NCBI RefSeq assembly: GCF_003863965.1
Contig: NZ_RRCN01000001.1
Span: 1 to 64,000, forward strand
Length of the DNA stretch: 64,000 nt
Source: Paenibacillus oralis
GTDB lineage: Bacteria; Bacillota; Bacilli; Paenibacillales; Paenibacillaceae
Direction of reading: 5' to 3'
Position numbers and translations under genes: made by a program. The notes below the pieces were generated by a model. It saw only the letters and a list, made by a program, of their open reading frames with translations. It was not told where the DNA came from and made no database searches. Of this stretch, positions 18,155 through 27,364 are shown piece after piece. Position 1 is the first letter of the stretch. Every line of letters begins with the position of its first letter.

Positions 18155-18685
18155 TCAAGCCTTCTCCTCGGGGGAACGCCTTTTGGTTATCATTTCGAGC
18201 TGCTTACGCAGGGGAACGTAAATCGCCAGAGCAAACAAGAACTGAACGAACAGATTGGGGATGATATGGTTCTGGAGCGCCCAGGTATACGGCTGATGCG
18301 TTAATTCGAACAAGGAATAAGTGCCGAACAAAATGGAATCGAACAGCAGGCTGCCGAAAATCACGATAATCATCATGAGCGGCATAGGCGCGCGCTGCGA
18401 ACGGGATAAAAGGCCCATCAAATAGCAGGACAATCCCATGGCGAAGGAATACGCGCCGATCAGCGCACCATAATAAACGACATCGTGAAGCAACCCGAAA
18501 ATGAGCCCCATAATAAGCCCCGCATGCCGATGGTCATAAACCGAAACGAACAAAAGGCAGATATAAACCAGGTGCGGGACGATCCGCGCTTGCCATGGGC
18601 CGGGAATCAGCCAAGGCACGATGGTTCCTTCCACGATAAACAAAACGAAGAGCAGCAGGATAAAAATATACTTTCGTTTATTCAC
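18155..18685 (-). CDS. mreD: Rod shape-determining protein MreD
   Basis: This 176-residue integral membrane protein has about five hydrophobic segments, beginning KYIFILLLFVLFIVEGTIVPW. MreD families diverge strongly in sequence; the call rests on size, membrane topology and position directly after mreC, which it overlaps by four bases. It forms the elongation complex with MreC and RodA. Confidence 0.92.
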   Translation of the reverse strand: MNKRKYIFILLLFVLFIVEGTIVPWLIPGPWQARIVPHLVYICLLFVSVYDHRHAGLIMGLIFGLLHDVVYYGALIGAYSFAMGLSCYLMGLLSRSQRAPMPLMMIIVIFGSLLFDSILFGTYSLFELTHQPYTWALQNHIIPNLFVQFLFALAIYVPLRKQLEMITKRRSPEEKA

Positions 18686-19587
18686 TTGCCTTCACCTTCC
18701 GGCACTTCAGGCATTTCCGGCACTTCCGGCGTGAACACGACGAACAGTTCCTTCCAGTCGGTAAAGCTGGCCGCCGGCTTCACGGTTGCCGTATACGTCA
18801 GGCCGTATTCGCCAACCTGAATTTCCTCCACCGTGCCGATAATCATGCCGCGGGGAAAAGCGCCGCCGACGCCCGAAGATACGATGAGATCGTCCTTGAC
18901 GAGCGGAGTCCCATCATCAATCCGGGTCATGAGGAACATGCCTTTCTCCTTGTCGTACGTCTCGACCATCCCGAACACGTCATTTTCTTTACCTTGCGCC
19001 GTCACGGCGATTCCGTTCGAATTCGGGTCTTTGGCGTCCATCGAGGTCGCCAGCCTTACGGTGGAAGTCAGGTTGCTGACGTGGCTGATCACGCCGACAA
19101 GCCCGGTTTCCGACGTGACGGCCATCCCCTCTTTGACGCCTTCGCGGGCGCCGATATTCAGTACGATCGTACTGTTTACCGGATCGTCATTTACGCTGAT
19201 GACCTGAGCGATTTTCCAAGTGTAGTCATAAAGTCTTGCCTGCTCTTCGGTAAACTTCAGCTTTTTATACAACCGCTCGTTCTCTTGCGCAATCCAGTTA
19301 TAAGTTGCCTTATCCCGGGTATAATGGGCTAATGCAATTTTAAGCTGCTCGTTTTCTTCCTGCAGCGCGCGCAGGTTCGCGATATCTTCAAACAAGCCCG
19401 CTATGTAGCTAGCGGGCTTGTAAAACACGTATTGCACGAAGCCAACCGTGTCTTTGACGAATTTTTCCGGCCAGGACAGGGAAGTTCTCGGCCCCAGCGT
19501 AAAACCCATAACCGCAATAAATAAAATAAGTCCCATGAGCAAAATAAACAATCTTTTATTGCCTAGCAGCTTAAACAGTTTCAGCAC
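18682..19587 (-). CDS. mreC: Rod shape-determining protein MreC
   Basis: 301 residues: one N-terminal membrane segment (LFILLMGLILFIAVMGFTLG), a coiled coil (about 68-110, NLRALQEENEQLKIALAHY) and the beta-rich periplasmic-side domain with GAREGVKEGMAVTSETGLVG and VSSGVGGAFPRGMIIG. The C-terminus ends in a short EVPEMPEVPEGEGK repeat. It follows mreB after about 100 bp and overlaps mreD. Confidence 0.96.
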   Translation of the reverse strand: MLKLFKLLGNKRLFILLMGLILFIAVMGFTLGPRTSLSWPEKFVKDTVGFVQYVFYKPASYIAGLFEDIANLRALQEENEQLKIALAHYTRDKATYNWIAQENERLYKKLKFTEEQARLYDYTWKIAQVISVNDDPVNSTIVLNIGAREGVKEGMAVTSETGLVGVISHVSNLTSTVRLATSMDAKDPNSNGIAVTAQGKENDVFGMVETYDKEKGMFLMTRIDDGTPLVKDDLIVSSGVGGAFPRGMIIGTVEEIQVGEYGLTYTATVKPAASFTDWKELFVVFTPEVPEMPEVPEGEGK

Positions 19588-19691
19588 CCTCCAACCTTAC
19601 GTTTTCTTGATAAAAACGGCATAGGCCGCCCAATTTTACAAGGACGGCGCCGCTTCGTGATAAGGGGTGTTTGCATCGTTATGACGATGGA

Positions 19692-20726
19692 TCAACGTCT
19701 GGAGCGAAGAGCGGAGCTGCTCTTGGATTTGAACAAGTGGATGTTGTCCAAAGCGCGGCCTGTGCCGATCGCTACGCAATCCAGCGGATTTTCGGCCACG
19801 ATGACGGGCATCCCCGTTTCTCCGGCCAGCAGTTTGTCCAGATTGCGCAGCAAGGCGCCGCCGCCGGTTAATACGATGCCCCGATCCATAATATCGGCGG
19901 CAAGCTCCGGCGGACATTTCTCAAGGGTGACCTTGACGGCTTCAACGATCGCGCCAACCGTATCGCTGAGCGCTTCGGAAATTTCGTCCGAGGTGATCGT
20001 GATCGTCTTCGGAAGCCCGCTAACGAGATCGCGCCCGCGGATTTCCATCGTTTCCACCTGCTCGAGAGCCATAGCCGATCCGATATCCATCTTCAGCTGT
20101 TCTGCGGTTCTTTCCCCGATCATTAAATTATATTGACGTTTGATATATTGGATGATCGCTTCATCCATTTCATCTCCGGCCACACGCACCGATTTGCTTG
20201 TGACGATGCCGCCGAGCGAAATGACCGCTACTTCGGTGGTGCCGCCGCCGATATCGACCACCATGCTCCCGGTCGGTTCCCAAACCGGCAGATCGGCGCC
20301 GATCGCCGCGGCAAATGGCTCCTCGATCGTATAGGCTTCGCGCGCTCCAGCCTGCTTCGTCGCGTCCTCGACGGCGCGCTGCTCAACCGCCGTAATTCCC
20401 GACGGCACGCAAACCATTACATTCGGATGGCGTTGGAATAGCGAACGCTGCTTCTGCGCCTGGTTGATGAAGTATTTGATCATGGTGGCCGTTGTATCGA
20501 AATCGGCGATAACCCCGTCTTTCATCGGACGAATCGCCCGAATGTTACCGGGAGTACGGCCGATCATCTTTTTTGCGGATTCGCCGACGGCGACAATATT
20601 TTTCGTATCGGTATGTATCGCCACTACCGAAGGTTCTCTTACTATGATTCCTTTACCGCGCGTATAAACGAGCGTATTCGCCGTTCCCAAATCGATTCCC
20701 AAGTCTTTCGTAAAGCCACCCAACAT
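19692..20726 (-). CDS. mreB: Actin-like cell shape protein MreB
   Basis: A 344-residue bacterial actin. [16 protein letters not shown] is phosphate 1, [18 protein letters not shown] phosphate 2, and [18 protein letters not shown] the adenosine loop. It forms membrane-associated filaments that orient the elongation machinery. Length is typical of canonical MreB rather than the shorter Mbl/MreBH forms, and the mreCD neighbours support this. Confidence 0.97.
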   Translation of the reverse strand: MLGGFTKDLGIDLGTANTLVYTRGKGIIVREPSVVAIHTDTKNIVAVGESAKKMIGRTPGNIRAIRPMKDGVIADFDTTATMIKYFINQAQKQRSLFQRHPNVMVCVPSGITAVEQRAVEDATKQAGAREAYTIEEPFAAAIGADLPVWEPTGSMVVDIGGGTTEVAVISLGGIVTSKSVRVAGDEMDEAIIQYIKRQYNLMIGERTAEQLKMDIGSAMALEQVETMEIRGRDLVSGLPKTITITSDEISEALSDTVGAIVEAVKVTLEKCPPELAADIMDRGIVLTGGGALLRNLDKLLAGETGMPVIVAENPLDCVAIGTGRALDNIHLFKSKSSSALRSRR

Positions 20727-20759
20727 GCTGTTTTCTTCCTTTCCTTCTGTATCTAAACT

Positions 20760-20789
20760 ATTATATTACATCAAGCCCTGCTCCTTCAA
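20760..20789 (-). promoter_or_regulatory. Promoter of mreBCD-minCD-rodA
   Basis: TTGAAG, 18 bp, TATAAT on the minus strand, overlapping the last codons of radC and lying about 35 bp before mreB. It would let the shape operon be transcribed independently of spoIIB-maf-radC. Confidence 0.65.
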
Positions 20790-21455
20790 ACTGACAAATT
20801 TTCCATCTCCGATAACAATATGATCCAATACGTCAATGCCTACGATCTCGCCAGCTTCGCAAAGCCGGCGGGTCATCCGGATGTCTTCGGCGCTCGGCGT
20901 CGGATCGCCGCTCGGGTGATTGTGCGCGCAAACGACCGAAGCGCTGCTGCACTTGATCGCGGCGCGAAACACCTCGCGCGGATGAACGATGGAAGCGTTC
21001 AAGCTTCCGATGGAAAGCGTCTCTTGAGCAATGATATGATTTTTCGTATTCAAAAAAAGACAAACAAAATGTTCCTTTTGCAAATACCGCATCTGTTCCA
21101 TCAGCAGCTCCGCCGCAACATGCGGGCTGCGGATCGTTTCGGACTCCGGCAGCCTTGATTTGGCCAGCCGCCGTCCCAGCTCGATCCCCGCTTTAAGCTC
21201 GATCGCTTTCGCCGGGCCGATACCCCTGATCTGAATCATTTCATCCAAACTAAGATCAACCAGACCGCGAATGCCGCCGATTTCGGACAACACGCGCTGA
21301 GCCATGTGAATGGCCGATTCGCTGCGCGTGCCCGTTCGAAGCAATATCGCCAGCAGTTCCGCGTTGCTGAGAGCTCCCGGGCCAAACTCCATCATGCGTT
21401 CTCTTGGCCGTTCCTCCATGGGAAGATCTCTGAGCATGTAAGAAGTGGTTTTCAT
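20766..21455 (-). CDS. radC: RadC family JAB1/MPN protein
   Basis: 229 residues. An N-terminal UPF0758 domain with a helix-hairpin-helix (LSLDEMIQIRGIGPAKAIEL) is followed by the metalloprotease-like MPN domain with the JAMM motif AHNHPSGDPTPSAED. Despite its name, its role in DNA repair is not established. I moved the start to the ATG at 21455 (MKTTSYMLRD), which has GAGGG eight bases upstream. The maf-radC-mreB order is that of B. subtilis. Confidence 0.94.
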   Translation of the reverse strand: MKTTSYMLRDLPMEERPRERMMEFGPGALSNAELLAILLRTGTRSESAIHMAQRVLSEIGGIRGLVDLSLDEMIQIRGIGPAKAIELKAGIELGRRLAKSRLPESETIRSPHVAAELLMEQMRYLQKEHFVCLFLNTKNHIIAQETLSIGSLNASIVHPREVFRAAIKCSSASVVCAHNHPSGDPTPSAEDIRMTRRLCEAGEIVGIDVLDHIVIGDGKFVSLKEQGLM

Positions 21456-21605
21456 GCACAATCCCTCGCTTCCGATAGTTTATCAGCTAAGCCCGGAATT
21501 TCCCGGGCATGGCTTTCTAAGCGTCTCGCGGAAGGATATGCTTTACCACTTCCAGGCGGCCTTTCGGCAAGAGTGCGGCTGACCGCCGATCCCATTAAAA
21601 TAAGT

Positions 21606-21630
21606 GTTCAAAAAGTCAGACTTTTTGAAC
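21606..21630. terminator. Perfect 25-bp palindrome after maf
   Basis: GTTCAAAAAGTC, one base, GACTTTTTGAAC: arms match over 12 bp. It lies just past the maf stop, followed on the minus strand by ACTTATTTTAATGG. It may act as a weak bidirectional terminator or as a repeat; a proper U-tract is missing. Confidence 0.55.
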
Positions 21631-21636
21631 TACCTC

Positions 21637-22266
21637 TTAGAGTACGCGAATGCCGAAATCCGCCAGCATGTCTACAAGCAAAGATAAAGGTAAACCAACG
21701 ACATTGAAATAGCAACCCTCAATGCCGGTGACGATCGTGGCCCCCAGGCCTTGAATGGCGTAAGCCCCGGCTTTGTCCAGACCTTCCCCGCTCCGGGCGT
21801 AGGCCTGAATCTCCGCTTCGGTCAACGTCTTCATCGTCACCAGCGTCGAACGGTAATCGACCATCCTTCTGCCGGTTAAACCGTCCACGCAAGCCACGCC
21901 GGTAAATACGGTATGGCTGCGGCCCTGCAAGGATCGCAGCATCTCGGCCGCTTCGGCTTCATCCTGCGGCTTGCCGAGAACAACCCCATCGCGGACGACG
22001 ATCGTGTCGCTTCCGACAATCACCGCATCCCGTTCGGACGATTCCAGCGAATGATATACCACATCCGCCTTTCGGCCGGCAAGCTCCATAACGATTTGCT
22101 CCGGAGCCCATCCTGGCGGCGTCGATTCATCCGCATGGCTCGGCACGACTTGAAACGGGATTTGCAAAGAAGAAATCAATTCACGCCTGCGGGGTGATGT
22201 GGAAGCGAGAATAATCCGGCGTAATTGTGCGGTTTCCAATAGCGGACTCTCCTTCAAGGAATTCAC
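21637..22266 (-). CDS. maf: Maf family nucleotide pyrophosphatase
   Basis: A 209-residue house-cleaning enzyme that hydrolyses non-canonical nucleoside triphosphates (dTTP/UTP type). IILASTSPRRRELI is the Maf signature, VIVGSDTIVVRDG carries the catalytic aspartate, and DKAGAYAIQG closes the active site. The N-terminus has a 15-residue extension before RRIILAS. It is flanked by spoIIB and radC as in B. subtilis. Confidence 0.95.
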   Translation of the reverse strand: MNSLKESPLLETAQLRRIILASTSPRRRELISSLQIPFQVVPSHADESTPPGWAPEQIVMELAGRKADVVYHSLESSERDAVIVGSDTIVVRDGVVLGKPQDEAEAAEMLRSLQGRSHTVFTGVACVDGLTGRRMVDYRSTLVTMKTLTEAEIQAYARSGEGLDKAGAYAIQGLGATIVTGIEGCYFNVVGLPLSLLVDMLADFGIRVL

Positions 22267-22354
22267 AGGGCGGGGACAATCGACAACTTACCGCTGTCAT
22301 CCTCGCCATTTTTTGACACTAACTTATTATAAGATTATTTCATGCTCAATACAA

Positions 22355-22395
22355 ACACAAAAAAGGCAGGGGAAAGTATTTCCATCCCTCGCCTC
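22355..22395 (-). terminator. Terminator after spoIIB-like gene
   Basis: AGGCGAGGGA / TCCCCTGCCT imperfect stem followed by TTTTTTGTG on the minus strand, ten bp past the stop codon. Confidence 0.7.
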
Positions 22396-22404
22396 GGATA
22401 TGCT

Positions 22405-23679
22405 TCAGCGGTTCTCCCCAGGGTTCACGCCGTGAATGATAACCTGCTCCGCCATGATGAAGCGCATCATCTCGTTTTGCACCTCCCACAGCAGCGTTTT
22501 CGCTCTGCTTTTATCAAATTCCCCCAAAGCTTCGACAGCCCCGTTCATCGCCTTTTCCATTTCCCCGGCGTAAGCTTCCAGAGCCGTCGGCCATTTGCCC
22601 CGCACCGCCGCCGCGCTTTCCGTCCAGGATTGGTGCAAGCGGCCCAATTGATTAACCTCTTCATCTCCCAGCGGCTGCGGGTCAGCGTCACTAAGCAGGG
22701 ATGCCGATGTGGTGCTCAGCAAACGTACAAGTTCGGCGCTTTGCGCCATGTACCCCTCCAACGCCTCCCGATCGCCCGCAAACTCCGCGCTGGCTGTAGC
22801 GGGCAAAGCCACCTCATGCAGGATCAGGTGTACGCCGGCGGCTTTCAATTGGCCGCTCAGCAGCTTGGATTGTTCCCGGTCCGTCGATACGCCCGCATAG
22901 ACCCTTTTCTCATCGACCGTATCGCGGGCGGCCGCAAGCCCGGAAGCCTGCAGTTCCTCCTGCGCCAGCTGCACGCCTTGAGCCGTGCTGAACACCCCGT
23001 ATTGGAGAAAATAGTACGTCTGCTCCGGAAGTGCAAAGCTGATCCGTGGAACGGATTCCTCAACCGTCTCTCCTACCGCTCCGGTTCCGGCCATCGCCGG
23101 AAGACTGGCCGGCTGATCGGCCGCGCTTTGCTGCGACGCGCCAATCCCGGGAAGCGGAATCTGCATCTCCTGGTTAAACAGGGACAATACAACATAGCCA
23201 AATAAAGCACCGGTAACGATCGCCCCGGTTAACGAACCCGCCACCTTCCAGCCTGAGCCGGACGATTTGGGGGGACGAGTGTAATAAGGCGTATCCTCAT
23301 ACCGAGGGCCCCATGGATCATCGGCGTCATTTTGCAAGTTATATGGCTCCGCCGCCGCTTTTCCGTCAAAATCGTGCGCTTCATCCACCAAATCCCCTTT
23401 TGCCCGTCCCCCCGGAAAAACCGTCAATCCCATCCCTGTATGATCGGTAAACGGATCACCCCACGATTCCGCCGCCTCCACCGCACGGTATCGGGCAGGT
23501 CTCTCTACAGGTACAATTTCGGCTTCGGGTTCCTTCTTCCATGGCCTATCCTCTGCTGGGAGTTCAACCGCATACCGCCACGCGGCCGCATCGGTTTTTT
23601 CGTGGTCCTGATCCGGGCTTATCGCCCGAACCTCCCGTTCGTTTTGGTCAAAACGGAATGTCATTTTCGCTTTGTTCAC
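22405..23679 (-). CDS. spoIIB: SpoIIB-like SPOR domain protein
   Basis: 424 residues. A long acidic, disordered cytoplasmic part (1 to about 145) is followed by one membrane segment (AGSLTGAIVTGALFGYVVLS) and an extracytoplasmic SPOR domain (about 208-280, YYFLQYGVFSTAQGVQLAQE) that should bind denuded septal glycan. A C-terminal helical part of about 140 residues follows. B. subtilis SpoIIB, a septal-thinning and engulfment factor, has the same plan and the same place before maf. I chose GTG at 23679 because AAGGAG lies ten bases upstream. Confidence 0.78.
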   Translation of the reverse strand: MNKAKMTFRFDQNEREVRAISPDQDHEKTDAAAWRYAVELPAEDRPWKKEPEAEIVPVERPARYRAVEAAESWGDPFTDHTGMGLTVFPGGRAKGDLVDEAHDFDGKAAAEPYNLQNDADDPWGPRYEDTPYYTRPPKSSGSGWKVAGSLTGAIVTGALFGYVVLSLFNQEMQIPLPGIGASQQSAADQPASLPAMAGTGAVGETVEESVPRISFALPEQTYYFLQYGVFSTAQGVQLAQEELQASGLAAARDTVDEKRVYAGVSTDREQSKLLSGQLKAAGVHLILHEVALPATASAEFAGDREALEGYMAQSAELVRLLSTTSASLLSDADPQPLGDEEVNQLGRLHQSWTESAAAVRGKWPTALEAYAGEMEKAMNGAVEALGEFDKSRAKTLLWEVQNEMMRFIMAEQVIIHGVNPGENR

Positions 23680-23844
23680 GGTCCGCACGCTCCTTGTCCA
23701 TTCATCTATCCTACCTTATGAGAAAAGGAAGAATGATATGCCTTGGAGTTCGCTAAACGTCCGTGAATCAAGTTAAGAAAACTGCCGCCTCTAAGTTGGG
23801 TGTTCTTATGTATTGAATCAACCGAGTAAAGCTGCAACCTCAAA

Positions 23845-24045
23845 AAATAAGGGCAAAAAATGTCGTTAATCCGGCCATATCTGTCAATCTGAGAGAAATA
23901 GAGACAATTTATGTCGTTATTTTTTAGAATTGCTGGGGAATGCCTGCGTTCTGGACCGTTCATAGCTAAATAAGGACAAAAAATGCCGCTAATGGGGATG
24001 AACAGGCATGACTCCGGATAATAAGTACATAAAATACCGCTATTT
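23845..24045. repeat. Four-box intergenic element, AAATAAGGACAAAAAATG type
   Basis: Four related boxes start near 23845, 23896, 23968 and 24019, i.e. steps of 51, 72 and 51 bp. Boxes 1 and 3 (AAATAAGGGCAAAAAATGTC and AAATAAGGACAAAAAATGCC over their first 20 bases) are nearly identical. All four read in the same direction, unlike the inverted pairs of the other elements, although each box is itself a partial dyad. It lies between murC and spoIIB. A 137-codon reading frame through it is not credible as a gene. Confidence 0.85.
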
Positions 24046-24079
24046 TGATGGCCGACGGTTGGTCGTGGTAGCGTCGTTA

Positions 24080-24103
24080 GGTTGGTCGTTAGGTTGGTCG
24101 TTA
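24080..24103. repeat. Tandem 12-bp repeat
   Basis: GGTTGGTCGTTA occurs twice in tandem, with further partial units (GGTTGGTCGT at 24058) just before. It borders the four-box element. Confidence 0.8.
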
Positions 24104-24210
24104 GAGAAGCCAAGTGCAAGCGCCGATATCTAGGTTGAGCCTTTTTTACCCTTATGGCCGCACTTCCCGCGCCGCCGCCATCATAACCGCGCGCTCCTTC
24201 TTCCCCGAAT

Positions 24211-24238
24211 GTAAAAAATGCTCCCCGGAGGGAGCACT
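24211..24238 (-). terminator. Terminator after murC
   Basis: TGCTCCC / GGGGAGCA stem followed by TTTTTTAC on the minus strand, 50 bp past the murC stop. It closes folC-murC. Confidence 0.85.
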
Positions 24239-24287
24239 CTAGTATTTAACGGTTTTGCATGATGTTCTGCCCCACGCAGCTTGGCCG

Positions 24288-25673
24288 TTAGCTGGACAAT
24301 CCTTTGGCCAGTTCGTAGCCAACCTTGTAGATATCCCCGGCGCCCATCGTGAGCACCAGATCGCCGGGCTGAAGCCGGCCTTGCAGCTCCTGAAGCACGT
24401 CCTGCTTCGTCGGCAGATACCGGGCTCCGGCGTTGCTGTTTTCCTTGATCAATTCCACCAGCCTCGCGGAATGCACCCCTTCAATCTGCTTCTCCCCGGC
24501 CGGGGAATAGATGTCGGTGATGATCACTTCTTCCGCGTCGCCAAACGCCCGACTGAACGCATCGAGCAGGAAGAAGGTCCGCGTATAGCGCTGCGGCTGG
24601 AAGACGGCGATAATCCGTTTGCCGGTCGCTTTGGCCGCCGCGATCGTGGCCTGAATCTCCGTCGGATGGTGGGCGTAATCGTCGATGATGAGGATGCCGT
24701 CCGCTTCCCCCAGCACCTGAAAACGCCGCTTCGCCCCATGGAATTTCCGCAACGCCTCGGTAATATCCGCGAACGGAATCCCCGCTTCCAGGCAGACGAT
24801 GACTGTGGCCATCGCGTTATACGCATTATGCCGGCCCGGTACGGACAATTCGACCGTGCCCAACTCCTCGCCTCTGCGTCTCATCTTGAACGTGACGCAG
24901 CGATCGCCCAGCTCAATATCGTGGGCCGAATAATCGCAGGCCGTGTCGATGCCGTAAGTGATCGTGCCGCACGCCAGCTTTGGCAGCAGCTCCGTCACGT
25001 TCAGGTCATCGCCGCAAACGACCGCTTTGCCTCCCGGTTTGATCTGGTTTAAAAATTGAACGTATGCTTCCTTAAGACGGCCGAAATCGCCGCCGTAATT
25101 TTCCAAATGGTCGGCTTCGATGTTGGTCACGACGCCAATCCAAGGATGATACTGCAGGAAGGAGCCGTCGCTCTCGTCCGCTTCCGCGACAACGAATTTG
25201 CCCTGTCCCGCTTTGGCGTTTGTGCCGACATCCATCAGCTCGCCGCCGATAATGTAAGTGGGGTCCGCCCCGCAGCTCTCCATCACCAGCGCGATCATTG
25301 AGGAGGTCGTCGTTTTGCCGTGCGTCCCGGCCACCGCGATCCCGCTCCGTTCATTCAGCAGCCGGGCGAGCATTTGCGAACGATGCAGGATCGGGATTCC
25401 CTGCTCCTGCGCTTCGATCCGCTCCACGTTATCCTGTGGCAGCGCCGTCGAATAGACGACCAGGTCTGCTCCGTGCACATGCTCGGCCGTATGTCCGATA
25501 TAGATTTTCGCTCCTTTGGCGGCGAGCTTCTCCGTTAACTCCTGGGCTGCCACATCCGATCCGGTGACGGTATAGCCCATTTCCAGCATGACGCGGGCAA
25601 TGGCGCTCATGCCATAGCCGCCGATGCCGATAAAATGTACATGTTGTTCCGTAGTATTTAACAAAATGGTCAC
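24288..25673 (-). CDS. murC: UDP-N-acetylmuramate--L-alanine ligase
   Basis: 461 residues. This cytoplasmic Mur ligase adds L-Ala to UDP-MurNAc. It has the N-terminal Rossmann-like [14 protein letters not shown], the ATP loop [15 protein letters not shown], the central [23 protein letters not shown] stretch ([11 protein letters not shown]) and [10 protein letters not shown]. The start overlaps the folC stop by four bases. Translational coupling of folC and murC is unusual compared with B. subtilis, where murC lies elsewhere. Confidence 0.97.
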   Translation of the reverse strand: MTILLNTTEQHVHFIGIGGYGMSAIARVMLEMGYTVTGSDVAAQELTEKLAAKGAKIYIGHTAEHVHGADLVVYSTALPQDNVERIEAQEQGIPILHRSQMLARLLNERSGIAVAGTHGKTTTSSMIALVMESCGADPTYIIGGELMDVGTNAKAGQGKFVVAEADESDGSFLQYHPWIGVVTNIEADHLENYGGDFGRLKEAYVQFLNQIKPGGKAVVCGDDLNVTELLPKLACGTITYGIDTACDYSAHDIELGDRCVTFKMRRRGEELGTVELSVPGRHNAYNAMATVIVCLEAGIPFADITEALRKFHGAKRRFQVLGEADGILIIDDYAHHPTEIQATIAAAKATGKRIIAVFQPQRYTRTFFLLDAFSRAFGDAEEVIITDIYSPAGEKQIEGVHSARLVELIKENSNAGARYLPTKQDVLQELQGRLQPGDLVLTMGAGDIYKVGYELAKGLSS

Positions 25674-27049
25674 CAGCCTTTTTCAGAATCGGTTTGATGC
25701 AAAAGGGCCGCCCGCACGTCCGAAATTAAATACAACGTGCCCGTCACTACCCCAAGATCCTCCCGTTCCGTCCGTGACTCCAAAAGCGAAAGGGCCTTTT
25801 TCCAGTCACGTTCTACGATGATTTTCAACTCCGCTTTCGCTTCCGATCCCTTAAGTTCGGTCACGAGCTCACTTAACGCGTCGGCATCCATTTTTCGGCG
25901 AAAATCGGGCTCGGTCAGAATAAGCGTATCCACTATTGGTAATATATGCTTGAAGTAGCCGAGATGATGCTTGTTGGCTAACATCCCCATCATCATATGC
26001 AGCTTGCGGTAACGGTAAACTTCCGGAAGGCTTTTTGCCAGCGCCGCCGCGCCTTCCGGGTTATGGGCTCCGTCCAGCACGATGCGCGGCTCCTCCTTCA
26101 CGAGTTCAAGACGTCCTGCCCAGAAGGCGGAGCGGAAGCCGTCCAGCAGCGGTTCATCTTCCAAAATGAAGGCCATATACTGCCGCAGCACTTCGAGAAC
26201 CATCATCACTCCGGCCGCATTTTGGCATTGATGCTGCCCCTGCATGCCGATGGCGAGGTCCAGTTCGCGAAAAGGACCTTGAAACCGCAGAGTCTGCGCT
26301 TTGCTGCCAACCTCCAGGCGTTCAAACCTAAACTGCTCACCGAGCAAATAAAGATTCGCCCGCTTGGCCTCAGCCGTTTCCTTTAGCACCGCAATCGCTT
26401 CCGGCTGCTCCACGCAGCTCACGATTGGAACCCCGGGTTTGATGATGCCCGCTTTCTCGCGGGCGATCAGCTCGATGGTATCGCCAAGCACGTCCATATG
26501 ATCATAACCGATATTCGTAATCAGCGAAACGATCGGCGTGACGATATTGGTAACATCCATCCTTCCCCCTAGGCCGGTCTCCCATACCACAACATCGGGA
26601 TAACAGACCTCGGCGAAATAAAGGATTGCAATGGCCGTGCTAACCTCAAACATCGTCGGCGAACCGAGCTCGGTTTCGGCAATTTCCCGCACGAGCGGCA
26701 ACACCCGGCGCGCGAGCTCAAGGAGCGTCTCTTCGGGAATATCCGCTTCGTCGTATTGGAAACGGTTCGTAAATTTCGTGATATAAGGAGACGTAAACGT
26801 TCCGACATGGTATCCGCATTCGCGCAGGGTCCGGGTCAGAAAAGCGCAGGACGAACCTTTGCCGTTCGTCCCGGCGACATGTATAAATTTCAGCCTCCGC
26901 TCGGGATTTCCCAAACGCTCCATCATCAGCTCGATGCGTTCCAGTCCCGGGCGGATTCCGAACGGAATCAGCCCGTTTATCCAGTTGACCGCTTCTTCAT
27001 AGCTGTCCAGCGCAAGCGGCCGTATATCCTCGTCTGTAAGATCCCCCAT
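25670..27049 (-). CDS. folC: Folylpolyglutamate synthase / dihydrofolate synthase
   Basis: 459 residues, a Mur-ligase-fold enzyme that glutamylates folates. Motifs: [18 protein letters not shown] (ATP loop), [22 protein letters not shown] sequence ([14 protein letters not shown]) and the C-terminal [15 protein letters not shown] chose the ATG at 27049 ([10 protein letters not shown]), with AAGGTG six bases upstream. It follows valS, as in B. subtilis, but after a 315-bp gap. Confidence 0.95.
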   Translation of the reverse strand: MGDLTDEDIRPLALDSYEEAVNWINGLIPFGIRPGLERIELMMERLGNPERRLKFIHVAGTNGKGSSCAFLTRTLRECGYHVGTFTSPYITKFTNRFQYDEADIPEETLLELARRVLPLVREIAETELGSPTMFEVSTAIAILYFAEVCYPDVVVWETGLGGRMDVTNIVTPIVSLITNIGYDHMDVLGDTIELIAREKAGIIKPGVPIVSCVEQPEAIAVLKETAEAKRANLYLLGEQFRFERLEVGSKAQTLRFQGPFRELDLAIGMQGQHQCQNAAGVMMVLEVLRQYMAFILEDEPLLDGFRSAFWAGRLELVKEEPRIVLDGAHNPEGAAALAKSLPEVYRYRKLHMMMGMLANKHHLGYFKHILPIVDTLILTEPDFRRKMDADALSELVTELKGSEAKAELKIIVERDWKKALSLLESRTEREDLGVVTGTLYLISDVRAALLHQTDSEKGW

Positions 27050-27278
27050 GGTCTTCACCTTCATTTTGAATTAATTTGCTATAAGCTGAACGAACTATTG
27101 ATTGTACGGATCAGGGCAGCCGTGTGAAATGTTCTTACGATCGCTGTTGTTCGCAGATTTCTCTAATTGAACTAAATTCAGATGCTGTAGAAATCCGCTC
27201 ACAAAGGCGACCAAGCATATGCTTCCGATGCAGCTTTCTTCCAGAAAGCTTTTAGTTTCTTCAGAATCATTTCACCTA

Positions 27279-27321
27279 GGTTCAATATTCTAAAGTGTAC
27301 ATTCATTTAGAATATTGAACC
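27279..27321. repeat. Perfect 16-bp inverted repeat between valS and folC
   Basis: GGTTCAATATTCTAAA, 11-base loop, TTTAGAATATTGAACC. The rest of the 315-bp gap holds no visible gene or T-rich terminator. It could be an mRNA stem, a cruciform or the ends of a tiny mobile remnant. Confidence 0.9.
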
Positions 27322-27364
27322 CTCTTGCCTAACTTCCACATTTCTTTAGTTCAACTTATATTGC

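Noticed and set aside
23845..24045. CRISPR array
   Set aside because: Regularly spaced repeats exist, but steps alternate (51, 72, 51 bp), boxes vary, there are only four and no cas genes are near.
23706..24119. 137-codon minus-strand reading frame between spoIIB and murC
   Set aside because: It runs through the four-box element and the 12-bp tandem repeat. Its repeated Cys-Pro-Tyr words are just translations of the boxes; no ribosome binding site.
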